Positions 1-5,365 of a stretch of 12,061 bases of DNA are shown here, piece by piece. Position numbers and translations under genes: made by a program. This stretch comes from Thermoplasmata archaeon (lineage in GTDB: Archaea > Thermoplasmatota > Thermoplasmata > Thermoplasmatales > Thermoplasmataceae): positions 1 through 12,061 of the forward strand of contig JAKAYH010000030.1 of assembly GCA_021826835.1 (NCBI GenBank). Reading direction: 5' to 3'. Position 1 is the stretch's first letter; each line of letters opens with the position of its first letter. The notes beneath the pieces are model-generated. The model worked only from the letters and a program-made list of their open reading frames with translations. It was not told the origin of the DNA and searched no databases.

Positions 1-80
1 TAGCGGGAGTTACAGAAGTTACCATAAGAAACAGATACAAAGAACTCACAGAAAAGCTTGGGATAAACGTAGAAGTCTAA
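1..80 (+). CDS. tfb: Transcription initiation factor IIB (TFB), C-terminal end, partial
   Basis: The gene enters from the left edge. Frame 3-80 encodes 25 residues and a TAA stop. The stretch AGVTEVTIRNRYKEL is the hallmark C-terminus of the second cyclin fold of archaeal TFB (family knowledge), followed by a short tail TEKLGINVEV. TFB is the basal factor that binds the TATA-box/TBP complex and recruits archaeal RNA polymerase. Only the last helix is in the window, so nothing can be said about the zinc ribbon or the promoter-reading B-finger. The gene marks the window as archaeal and as the conserved chromosomal side of the tRNA-associated island. The stop is 38 bp before the tRNA. Confidence 0.85.
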   Translation, partial: AGVTEVTIRNRYKELTEKLGINVEV

Positions 81-89
81 TCGACATTC

Positions 90-98
90 TTATATTTT
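90..98 (+). promoter_or_regulatory. TATA-like box of the tRNA-Lys gene
   Basis: TTATATTTT is centred about 25 bases before the first base of the tRNA, the usual archaeal spacing between TATA box and transcription start. It lies in the 38-bp gap after the TFB stop, so the tRNA appears to have its own promoter. Confidence 0.55.
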
Positions 99-118
99 TT
101 TAAACCATTACCGCCTTG

Positions 119-192
119 GGGCCCGTAGCTCAGTTCGGTAGAGCATCTGGCTTTTAACCAGGTGGTCGTGGGTTCGATTCCCACTGGGCCCG
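119..192 (+). tRNA. tRNA-Lys (TTT anticodon)
   Basis: A complete cloverleaf can be folded. The acceptor arm GGGCCCG pairs with TGGGCCC (one G-T pair). The D-arm is GCTC/GAGC, the anticodon stem TCTGG/CCAGG encloses loop CTTTTAA with anticodon TTT at 153-155, and the T-arm GTGGG/CCCAC has loop TTCGATT. Discriminator base is G at 192 and CCA is not encoded, since GTG follows. No intron is visible. The gene is directly upstream of a tyrosine recombinase remnant in the same orientation, the usual geometry of an integrative element that used a tRNA 3' end as its attachment site. Confidence 0.96.
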
Positions 193-220
193 TGACACTT
201 TCCGTAACGAGCCCTACTTC

Positions 221-229
221 TTTATATAT
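221..229 (+). promoter_or_regulatory. TATA-like box before the recombinase remnant
   Basis: TTTATATAT is centred about 24 bases before the ATG at 249, which would give a leaderless transcript. It lies between the tRNA 3' end and the recombinase remnant. It supports ATG 249 as the ancestral start rather than the in-frame start candidates further upstream, which fall inside the tRNA. Confidence 0.5.
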
Positions 230-248
230 TTCCAATACACGTTCGTTC

Positions 249-690
249 ATGGGTTTCAAAGCACTTTACACTGATCTCAAAAAAGATGAAAAAGTGGGAA
301 GATGGTGTGGCAATTTGCAGCGGGGAGGCTTGATCACAGCTGATGTTTACCTCAGAACTCTCGGATTGTACTGTAGAGAAAATAACACAATGCCTGGACA
401 GATACTGCAGGATGCAAGATAAGGCAAGCTCCGCGACGATTTCATGGATTTTGTAGGTGTGCTGGAGAAAAAGGGTAGGATGGGGCCTATAATACCAGAT
501 TCAAGAGAATGCTCAATTCATGGTGCCAGTTCAACAAGATCGATGCGGGCCTGAATGGGTGAAGTTCAGCGGGTCGGGAATCGCAAAGTCTCTCGCCAAC
601 GAGGCCTCGCCCACACAGGAAGAGGTATCTGCAATTCTCAGGAATGCCACGATCAGGGGAAGGGCTATTATCGCCCTCCTGGCATTTTCC
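249..690 (+). pseudogene. Tyrosine recombinase (integrase), N-terminal half, broken
   Basis: This is the remnant of an archaeal XerC/phage-type integrase, an enzyme that inserts and excises elements at tRNA genes. The SAM-like core-binding domain is recognisable from segments such as RGGLITADVYLRTLGLYC, then DDFMDFVGVLEKKG, YNTRFKRMLNSWCQF and, at the start of the catalytic domain, PTQEEVSAILRNATIRGRAI and ALLAFS. These pieces lie in three frames. There is an in-frame TAA at 420-422, a frame change near 485, and another near 557 after a TGA. Homology stops at about 690, just where the first catalytic Arg (…FSGLRP in the family) is expected, so Arg, His and Tyr active-site residues are all missing. 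It must be inactive. A probable C-terminal tail of such an enzyme lies at 4025-4279. Confidence 0.8.
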
Positions 691-701
691 GTAAACGTCA
701 A

Positions 702-710
702 TTTTAATAT
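702..710 (+). promoter_or_regulatory. TATA-like box of the NYN-domain gene
   Basis: TTTTAATAT is centred about 25 bases upstream of ATG 731, consistent with a leaderless mRNA. It begins only about 12 bp after the integrase homology ends, so the promoter probably arrived with the downstream gene. Confidence 0.5.
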
Positions 711-730
711 CCACTCGCAGCTATACAATA

Positions 731-1279
731 ATGCCTTCAATCCCTTCCAATCCTCAGGATCGAGTGATAGTTTTCATAGACGGCTCTAATCTTTTCTGGG
801 GACTGAAATACTACAATAAAGACCATGGAACAGATTTCAGAATTGATTATGAAAAATTAAGAGACTTTTTTAACGACTCTAGAAGATTGATTAGGCCCTA
901 CTACTACGGTTCAACTGATGTGCCAATAAACCCAAAACAAGCGAATTTCTTGGACTTCTTAAGATTTCACGGATTTCAAGTAGTAACAAAGCCACTAAAG
1001 GCTAGAGAAGACAGCGCAGGCAGACTTATTAAGGCAGAAAAGGGGGCAGACGTAGCTATGGCTACTGACTTCCTTTCGCTAGCGTGGGAAGACGCTTATG
1101 ATGTTGCAGTTATGGTATCTGGTGACGCTGATTTTGTAGGAGCCGTTGAAAAGGTCAAAGCGAAAGGTAAACGAGTCGAGATTGCTTCTTTTAGCATGAC
1201 ACTGAGCGGAGATATGAAAAGAGCAGGTGATAGATTAATAGTAATTGACGATATCATCGATAAAATAAAACGAGTATAA
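731..1279 (+). CDS. NYN (PIN-like, LabA/DUF88) domain protein, putative ribonuclease
   Basis: The 182-residue protein matches the NYN/LabA family in length and motifs. FIDGSN (residues 15-20, Asp17) opens the Rossmann-like core, KGADVAMATD (104-113) carries the central acidic pair, and SGDADF (130-135) carries the distal Asp residues. Together these form the acidic metal-binding pocket of PIN-like nucleases, so an intact metal-dependent RNase is plausible. The substrate is unknown. No extra domain, signal peptide or membrane segment is visible. ATG 731 is preferred because of the TATA-like box about 25 bases before it. Later starts would cut into the first beta strand. Coding appears intact, unlike the broken recombinase on its left. 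Genes of this family are common in archaeal genomes and in defence or mobile islands, so context alone does not assign a pathway. Confidence 0.85.
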   Translation: MPSIPSNPQDRVIVFIDGSNLFWGLKYYNKDHGTDFRIDYEKLRDFFNDSRRLIRPYYYGSTDVPINPKQANFLDFLRFHGFQVVTKPLKAREDSAGRLIKAEKGADVAMATDFLSLAWEDAYDVAVMVSGDADFVGAVEKVKAKGKRVEIASFSMTLSGDMKRAGDRLIVIDDIIDKIKRV

Positions 1280-1388
1280 TGCAGGAAAGTTATTCAATTT
1301 TCGAGTGTTTTAAATGGTCAAAGGACCCACCCGAAACCTTATCTATAGCAGTAGTAGTAGAAGTTTATACAAATACTTTTTCATTAAA

Positions 1389-1439
1389 GGTTCTGTCAAG
1401 TCTAAGGTTGACGGTTATATCTGTCAAAAGTCGGTTGAT
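1389..1439 (+). repeat. Left terminal inverted repeat of a putative transposable unit
   Basis: GGTTCTGTCAAGTCTA (1389-1404) is identical to the reverse complement of 3435-3450. Similarity continues inward to a second shared block, TGTCAAAA(G)TCG(G/A)TTGAT, at 1422-1439. The outer edge GGTT begins at 1389. A perfect outer 16-mer, a divergent middle and a shared inner block look like the terminal repeat of an insertion sequence. I do not recognise the family with confidence. Confidence 0.6.
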
Positions 1440-1448
1440 GGAACGCTA

Positions 1449-1457
1449 ATATAAATA
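1449..1457 (+). promoter_or_regulatory. TATA-like box of the 129-residue membrane protein
   Basis: ATATAAATA is centred about 26 bases before ATG 1479, predicting a leaderless transcript. It sits just inside the left inverted repeat. Confidence 0.55.
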
Positions 1458-1478
1458 CTCTAAATCGGTTGGATTATT

Positions 1479-1868
1479 ATGGCGAATGGACAAGACGTGG
1501 CAAAGTACTTCAGGAGGAAAGGAGACCAATGGACAGCAATTTCGGGAAGCGTTGAAAGTCATTTAAGAAAGAACGGAAGACAAGGAATGAAGGCTGAATT
1601 TGAGGGTGACCCAGATTTCTATATCGTTTGTAAATATCTCAAAGAAGTAGGAGAAATCCAACTCAGATCAGATGTTGCAAAATCCCTAGAAGAGTTGGTA
1701 AGTGCAACTTTTGGCTTCGTGGTTGTTGGTTCGATTGATATTCTAATTGGAGCAATAGTCGAGGCTTGTGGGGATAGGCCATTGGGAGATCAATTATTAG
1801 AAGGCGCAGGAGCAGTAGCTGTCATAGGGCTTATTGGACTCGCTATTGGAGCATTGTTTTCGAAATAA
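1479..1868 (+). CDS. Small two-helix membrane protein, function unknown
   Basis: The protein has 129 residues and I do not recognise its family. The N-terminal two thirds are soluble and charged (basic around residues 10-37, with FEGDPDFYIVCKYLKEVGEI at 41-60). Two hydrophobic segments follow, roughly 72-95 and 108-127, separated by a short loop with Cys97. The second helix is rich in Gly and Ala (small-residue packing motif) and ends three residues before the stop. Such a layout fits a small membrane-anchored or pore-like protein, but that is inference. The start is supported by a TATA-like box at the right distance. It is the only plus-strand intact gene inside the repeat-bounded unit and points toward the minus-strand operon, which it does not overlap. 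Confidence 0.65.
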   Translation: MANGQDVAKYFRRKGDQWTAISGSVESHLRKNGRQGMKAEFEGDPDFYIVCKYLKEVGEIQLRSDVAKSLEELVSATFGFVVVGSIDILIGAIVEACGDRPLGDQLLEGAGAVAVIGLIGLAIGALFSK

Positions 1869-1965
1869 GAACTCCAAATCGGAAATTGAATAGAAAACCC
1901 GACCCCAAAACTCTTGGGAGTGGATAGGATCTATCTTAATACTCAATAAATTATCAGTTGTCATT

Positions 1966-2019
1966 ATGGAAATTGATGCTATTTACGAAGGAGACAACTT
2001 GGGGGTAATGAGTAGATTA
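1966..2019 (+). pseudogene. N-terminal scrap of a DNA methyltransferase
   Basis: ATG 1966 starts MEIDAIYEGDNLGVMSRL, which closely matches the N-terminal motif of beta-class N6-adenine/N4-cytosine methyltransferases (IY.GDNL.VM..L, normally followed by a …DPPF catalytic motif). After about 18 codons the frame runs antisense into the 3' end of the PemK-like gene and stops at TGA 2104-2106 without any DPPF or FxGxG motif. A TATA-like stretch CTTAATACT lies about 27 bases upstream, so the ancestral start and promoter seem preserved. The call rests on a single short motif. Confidence 0.5.
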
Positions 2020-2496
2020 GAGATAGGTCTTTTTAGGCGGTGTAAGCTCATTCTCAAGGTTCATGAAATAATTGATATCACATACTATCCTGTTAAGACT
2101 GACTGACTTAAGACGCAAAATGGGATCTTTTCTCCCAGTTGGATATTCCACATTTTCTTGACAGACCCGAACTACTTTATCTGCTTGATAAGATATATCA
2201 ACAGCATTAAAGAACAATTGATAATAGTTCCCTTTACTGACCGCATTGGACCAATTCTCAAAGTCATCCGGTATAATCAAGTTTCTACTATAAAGCCATT
2301 CACTTTTCGATGAAAGCCCTATAGCAAGAAATGCCTTCTTTGACATATTCTTGTTGTAATATAAATAAGAAAGTACAATAAAGTAATGTTTAGGTTCTCC
2401 GGAATCAGGGACCGGGCGACCATCCAGATCACACGAGGTTCTAATTATTTCACCTTTGTTTAGGGGCAGTCCTTTTAGTTCTTGGCAACGACTCAA
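2017..2496 (-). CDS. PemK/MazF-like protein, candidate toxin of a three-gene operon
   Basis: The protein has 159 residues. The N-terminal pattern LNKGEIIRTS followed by GEPKHYFIVLSYLYY resembles the first strands of the SH3-like PemK/MazF fold (start motif G-E/D-I, then K-x-x-x-VVLS). The later segment ADKVVRVCQENV with GRKDPILRLK fits the family's C-terminal strands and helix. MazF-type enzymes are sequence-specific mRNA endonucleases, but similarity here is distant and active-site residues cannot be assigned. The only workable start is TTG at 2494-2496: an in-frame TGA lies six codons upstream, a purine-rich AGAAGGAAGA precedes it, and the first internal ATG would remove the first strands. 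The TTG is one base after the stop of the 86-residue gene, implying translational coupling. It is the last gene of the operon. Confidence 0.6.
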   Translation of the reverse strand: MSRCQELKGLPLNKGEIIRTSCDLDGRPVPDSGEPKHYFIVLSYLYYNKNMSKKAFLAIGLSSKSEWLYSRNLIIPDDFENWSNAVSKGNYYQLFFNAVDISYQADKVVRVCQENVEYPTGRKDPILRLKSVSLNRIVCDINYFMNLENELTPPKKTYL

Positions 2497-2497
2497 C

Positions 2498-2758
2498 CTA
2501 TCTTCCTTCTGTCATCAACTCTGTTTCAGGAATATCCTCAGTATTTCTTTTAGGGTTAGTAATTGAAAAAATTTTTCCTTTATTTCTTACACTATCCATT
2601 GCCATAGTGAATGTAGCACTATTTGGTATTTCATATTTCGATTTCCGTTCTATTGAAAGGACAATCTCTAACAATAATCCATCTCTATCCTTGACTTTTG
2701 TCGTCGAAGGATCGAAGATTTCTGAAAGACCTTTTTTGATTTCTTTTTTACTCCGCAT
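2498..2758 (-). CDS. 86-residue hypothetical protein, middle gene of TA-like operon
   Basis: I do not recognise this protein. It starts with a basic, helical segment (RSKKEIKKGLSEIF), has a mid-region with alternating hydrophobic residues (GLLLEIVLSIERKSKYEIPN, then ATFTMAMDSV) suggestive of a small alpha/beta fold, and ends in a polar tail (EDIPETELMTEGR) that may be disordered. Its ATG lies 11 bp inside the upstream 153-residue gene and is preceded by GGTGGATAA, a good archaeal Shine-Dalgarno. Its stop is one base before the TTG of the PemK-like gene. The overlap and size suit a small antitoxin or adaptor, but this is a context argument only. Confidence 0.7.
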   Translation of the reverse strand: MRSKKEIKKGLSEIFDPSTTKVKDRDGLLLEIVLSIERKSKYEIPNSATFTMAMDSVRNKGKIFSITNPKRNTEDIPETELMTEGR

Positions 2759-3209
2759 TTATCCACCCAATTTGTTTTAAGTTATCCCAAATCTCACCGA
2801 GCTCACTTTTGCCAAATTTAGTTACCTTTTTCTGCATTTTATTGTAAACGGATTCTTTGTTGTAACCCATTCTAACCAATAATAGTATGGATGCAGCACC
2901 TTCCAACCATTTCATATCATCTTTATGAGGTTCTAATGTGCTTAGTATATCCTTGAAAGTACTCTCGATGTTATCATTAGCGAATCTCAGAGTCTCAGTA
3001 TGTTCAAAGTCCGTTATGCTATATGCGTTTCTAGTTAGGTCAGTGGAATAGGGGCCATATAGATAAAAGTTGAATAAGTAACCAAGGTTGATCTTCCTGG
3101 ACTGGACAATATAAACGAACTTTTGTATCTTTAATCGATCCTCGAAACTCCGAATATCAAAGCTCTTATACAATCTTTTATAGAGCCCAGCCAGTATTTT
3201 TGGTTCCAT
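2748..3209 (-). CDS. YwgA/Panacea (DUF4065)-like protein, first gene of TA-like operon
   Basis: The 153-residue protein contains RLKIQKFVYIVQ (25-36) followed by LGYLFNFYLYGPYS (42-55). The pairing of L-x-K-x-Q-K-x-VY and Y-x-F-x-x-YxYGPYS is typical of YwgA-type proteins and the related Panacea/DUF4065 (SocA) fold, used by some TA systems as the antitoxin domain. The remainder is alpha-helical (…KWLEGAASILLLVRMG, then a basic helix near KKVTKFGKSELGEIWDNL). No membrane segment is present. The ATG at 3207-3209 is supported by AGGAGAG seven bases upstream. It is promoter-proximal, overlaps the next gene by 11 bp, and is followed by the 86- and 159-residue genes. I cannot separate YwgA-like from true Panacea by eye. 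Confidence 0.65.
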   Translation of the reverse strand: MEPKILAGLYKRLYKSFDIRSFEDRLKIQKFVYIVQSRKINLGYLFNFYLYGPYSTDLTRNAYSITDFEHTETLRFANDNIESTFKDILSTLEPHKDDMKWLEGAASILLLVRMGYNKESVYNKMQKKVTKFGKSELGEIWDNLKQIGWINAE

Positions 3210-3295
3210 TCGTCATCTCTCCTGAACCCAAATTTCTATAATAGATAACTTTGAATCAACTGAAAATAGCCAATATTCGCTCATTCTAACCCCTA

Positions 3296-3315
3296 TGTGT
3301 CATTAATATGTCACA
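3296..3315. promoter_or_regulatory. Candidate operator upstream of the TA-like operon
   Basis: TGTGTCATTAATATGTCACA is an imperfect palindrome: seven of ten base pairs match, with TGTG/CACA and CAT/ATG arms. It lies about 90 bp upstream of the first operon gene, next to a TATA-like stretch (GATTTAAGT on the minus strand, about 3312-3320). A transcript from that box would include the Shine-Dalgarno at 3217-3223. Autoregulation through a palindromic operator is common for TA operons, but nothing here proves binding. Confidence 0.35.
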
Positions 3316-3400
3316 CTTAAATCTTATCTATGGTATATGGCTATAACGAATGCGGGTTCTCTACTTTACTCACTAATTTTAATATTTTTTTGTAACTGGT

Positions 3401-3450
3401 ATCAATCGATTTTGACAATGGTTTTCATCCACCGTAGACTTGACAGAACC
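3401..3450 (-). repeat. Right terminal inverted repeat of a putative transposable unit
   Basis: Read on the minus strand from 3450, GGTTCTGTCAAGTCTA is identical to 1389-1404, then CGGTGGATG… diverges. TGTCAAAATCGATTGAT (about 3402-3418) matches the inner block of the left repeat with one gap and one substitution. It faces inward relative to the cargo. Confidence 0.6.
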
Positions 3451-3571
3451 GAACGGATAGTGTGTTAAGCAATTCAGAGATGCGACCATTTCAATTATGA
3501 ACTGCTGTTTGAGAAATGTCATTTTCTGGGTTAATAGAACTTCTCTTATATGATAAACTTGTCCCAAATCC

Positions 3572-4024
3572 ATGATGTACAATACTGAGGGGGTAATGGA
3601 GGGATGATGTTATGAAGAGAATTGCGAAAGAAGAAAAGTGATGTGGAAGGGACAGATAGGCAACAACAGAAAAGGTTTCTATGAACTTCTGGAGAAGTTG
3701 AGAACGATAGAAAGCAGCAACTCCGATTCTATAGCTGGAGTGTTCATCAATCCGACGGGTACATATCACATGCCGATACAACACTTCCTGGAAACGAATG
3801 GATATGCGGTGTACTACATAGATGCAAGAGTGACAGAATCTGCAAGAATGGTATCAAATCTAGGAAAAGTGAAATCGGATAAGGTTGACGCGCACCTTCT
3901 GGCTTCAGCTCCATGGGATAATGAAAAGTCGATGGATAGGAAACCTCACGTGCGCGATAATGCATCAGCCCTCACTAGACTTCTAGAGAGCGTAAAGAAG
4001 AATGTGACAGAGATAACTCTGCAA
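3572..4024 (+). pseudogene. IS110-family transposase, N-terminal part, truncated and interrupted
   Basis: The clear part (3638-4024) carries the signature of the DEDD/RuvC-like domain: NNRKGFYELLEKL, PTGTYHMPIQHFLETNGYAV, then KVKSDKVDAHLLA with the final two acidic residues, followed by TRLLESVKKN. A likely start is the ATG at 3572, with a TATA-like CTTATATGAT about 25 bases upstream. The same frame has TGA at 3605-3607, and the usual first acidic motif (GxDvHK) is not readable. The Glu expected in the E-x-TG motif reads Asn (INPTG). The C-terminal Transposase_20 domain with the Ser nucleophile is absent, so it cannot be active. Homology ends near 4024, where a different coding remnant begins. 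Confidence 0.75.
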
Positions 4025-4279
4025 GTCTCCCGATCCGGCTATGGGTAAATACTGCTTGCAGTGTGGTTGGCCCCTGGATTACAGTGAAGCCAAGCTATTG
4101 GATGATAGAGTCGAAAAGGTCACGTCTGCACACAGGACGAGTGATCTGATAAGCGATGAAGAGAAAGCGATTCTTGAAACATATCAATGGCTACTAAAGA
4201 CGAAGTTGTTGCAATATTCTTGAGATCTTTGAGGAATAAGAGAAAGTTCGAGGATCTTCGAAATGTAATAGGAAAATAA
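4025..4279 (+). pseudogene. Probable C-terminal zinc-ribbon tail of a tyrosine recombinase
   Basis: Reading from about 4025 gives SPDPAMGKYCLQCGWPLDYSEAKLLD up to TGA 4221. A pattern of PDAKYCxxCGxPLD is common as the second half of the zinc ribbon at the C-terminus of archaeal integrases, and the partner CxxC that should precede it is missing. A second frame from ATG 4187 encodes 30 residues (…TKDEVVAIFLRSLRNK…) ending at TAA 4277 and may be the frameshifted end of the same tail. No catalytic motif is present. If it belongs to the remnant at 249-690, about 3.3 kb of other DNA now sits between the two ends of one gene. A short decayed coding stretch in 4288-4365 (GYLGWEYIKDLGDKEAIVKL) is not recognised. 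Confidence 0.45.
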
Positions 4280-4379
4280 ACCATTTTAAAGGATATCTTG
4301 GGTGGGAGTATATCAAGGATCTCGGAGACAAGGAAGCGATAGTGAAACTTCCAGATAAGATGTGAGTATCTCAGAGACT

Positions 4380-5363
4380 TTATTTAGACTGTTTTGACTC
4401 GATTATAGCTCGCTCAACTCTCTTTACGAATCTGCTTTTATCGTAGATAAGTTTTCCATCTTTTCCAGGTTCATCCAGTGTTAAATCAGTCGTTGAGAAA
4501 ACGTCTATGTAATTAGGTAGATAAATCGGTTCAAACGCATCAGCCATTGTTACTCCCTTCCTACAGCTATCGAATCTAAAACTGCCACTTAATGAAAGAT
4601 AATTTCTGAATCTCGATGGTTGAAGTAATTCCGAGATATCATTAGTGACCTTGAATAAGTTTCCTTTGAATTTAGGAACGTGATGTTGTCTGTAGAAAAT
4701 AGCCTTAGCCCTATCGTTTCTGTCCGGAGAATTAAACTTAGCATTCATCATCATTTCCAACTTGATATCCTCACTAAACAATTCCCGTATATGCTCCTTG
4801 ATAGCTATCTCAACCACCACATTCACATCCTCAATTCTGACCGCAGAATATAATTCTTTCAGCAACTTAAGAGTCTTCAATTCTGCATGTAACCAAAAAG
4901 ATTCTTTTGTCTCTCCCGGGTCCTCTCCGTTTATTGTGTCTCTAGGCGCACTAGATGAAACAAGCCCACTTAAAGCTTCGATGTTTTCTACCGGATATTC
5001 TATCGATATCTTGAATTCTTCGCCACTCGCTTCTAGATTGTTCGGATCAAGAAAGACTTGATTATTCTTTATGAAATACGGATTTTTCACAGGTGCATAT
5101 ACTGGTCTGGTCGACCACATTTCGAGACGAGTTGGAATTGGAATTTCCAGTTTAACCGCTGGATTACCAAAGAATTTTTTTCTTAATGAGAGTCCTGCAC
5201 CAAATTCAAGTTTTGACTCTCTTAAATTCACTCTCAACTCTGGATATGTTAGCTCAATTCCAGTCATCCTAATTTTAGATGCAAAATCCGTAACAAGTCC
5301 AAAAACCTCCTTTCCTATAGAATATGCTGCAATTCCATCCGAGACAAGGTTTTTTGGGTCCAA
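4380..5363 (-). CDS. Hypothetical protein, second gene of unknown two-gene operon
   Basis: I do not recognise this 327-residue protein. It is predicted soluble: no signal peptide or membrane helix, though the N-terminus (residues 6-30) is mildly hydrophobic. The first third looks beta-rich (ELTYPELRVNLRESKLEFGAG, KLEIPIPTRLEMW), the middle has helices (ELKTLKLLKELYSAV, IAIKEHIRELFSED), and the C-terminus is again beta-rich and ends in a basic helix. It starts with TTG at 5361-5363. The choice is driven by a strong Shine-Dalgarno, CGAGGAGGGG, six bases upstream of it. Two bases separate it from the stop of the 358-residue gene, so the two products are probably made together and may form a complex. 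It ends at the border of the IS110/recombinase graveyard. Confidence 0.75.
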   Translation of the reverse strand: MDPKNLVSDGIAAYSIGKEVFGLVTDFASKIRMTGIELTYPELRVNLRESKLEFGAGLSLRKKFFGNPAVKLEIPIPTRLEMWSTRPVYAPVKNPYFIKNNQVFLDPNNLEASGEEFKISIEYPVENIEALSGLVSSSAPRDTINGEDPGETKESFWLHAELKTLKLLKELYSAVRIEDVNVVVEIAIKEHIRELFSEDIKLEMMMNAKFNSPDRNDRAKAIFYRQHHVPKFKGNLFKVTNDISELLQPSRFRNYLSLSGSFRFDSCRKGVTMADAFEPIYLPNYIDVFSTTDLTLDEPGKDGKLIYDKSRFVKRVERAIIESKQSK

Positions 5364-5365
5364 AA

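Larger units (their letters stand above)
1389..3450. mobile_element. Putative non-autonomous unit bounded by inverted repeats
   Basis: About 2.06 kb lies between two inward-facing repeats of roughly 50 bp. It contains a small membrane-protein gene, a methyltransferase scrap and a three-gene minus-strand operon, but no transposase. It could be a cargo-carrying non-autonomous transposon, or the outer ends of two IS copies whose transposases were lost. The 8 bases outside the left end (TCATTAAA) and the right end (GAACGGAT) do not match, so there is no visible target-site duplication. That weakens the case for a single recent insertion. Confidence 0.4.

Noticed and set aside
77..259. Minus-strand open frame across the tRNA and recombinase start
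   Set aside because: It reads through the tRNA in antisense and has no family resemblance or promoter.
1346..1365. Short AGT-repeat (AGTAGTAGTAG)
   Set aside because: Only about four units, a low-complexity stretch in an AT-rich intergenic region with no other support.
3379..3965. Minus-strand open frames opposite the IS110 remnant and right repeat
   Set aside because: Composition is unlike neighbouring proteins, and the opposite strand carries recognisable transposase sequence.
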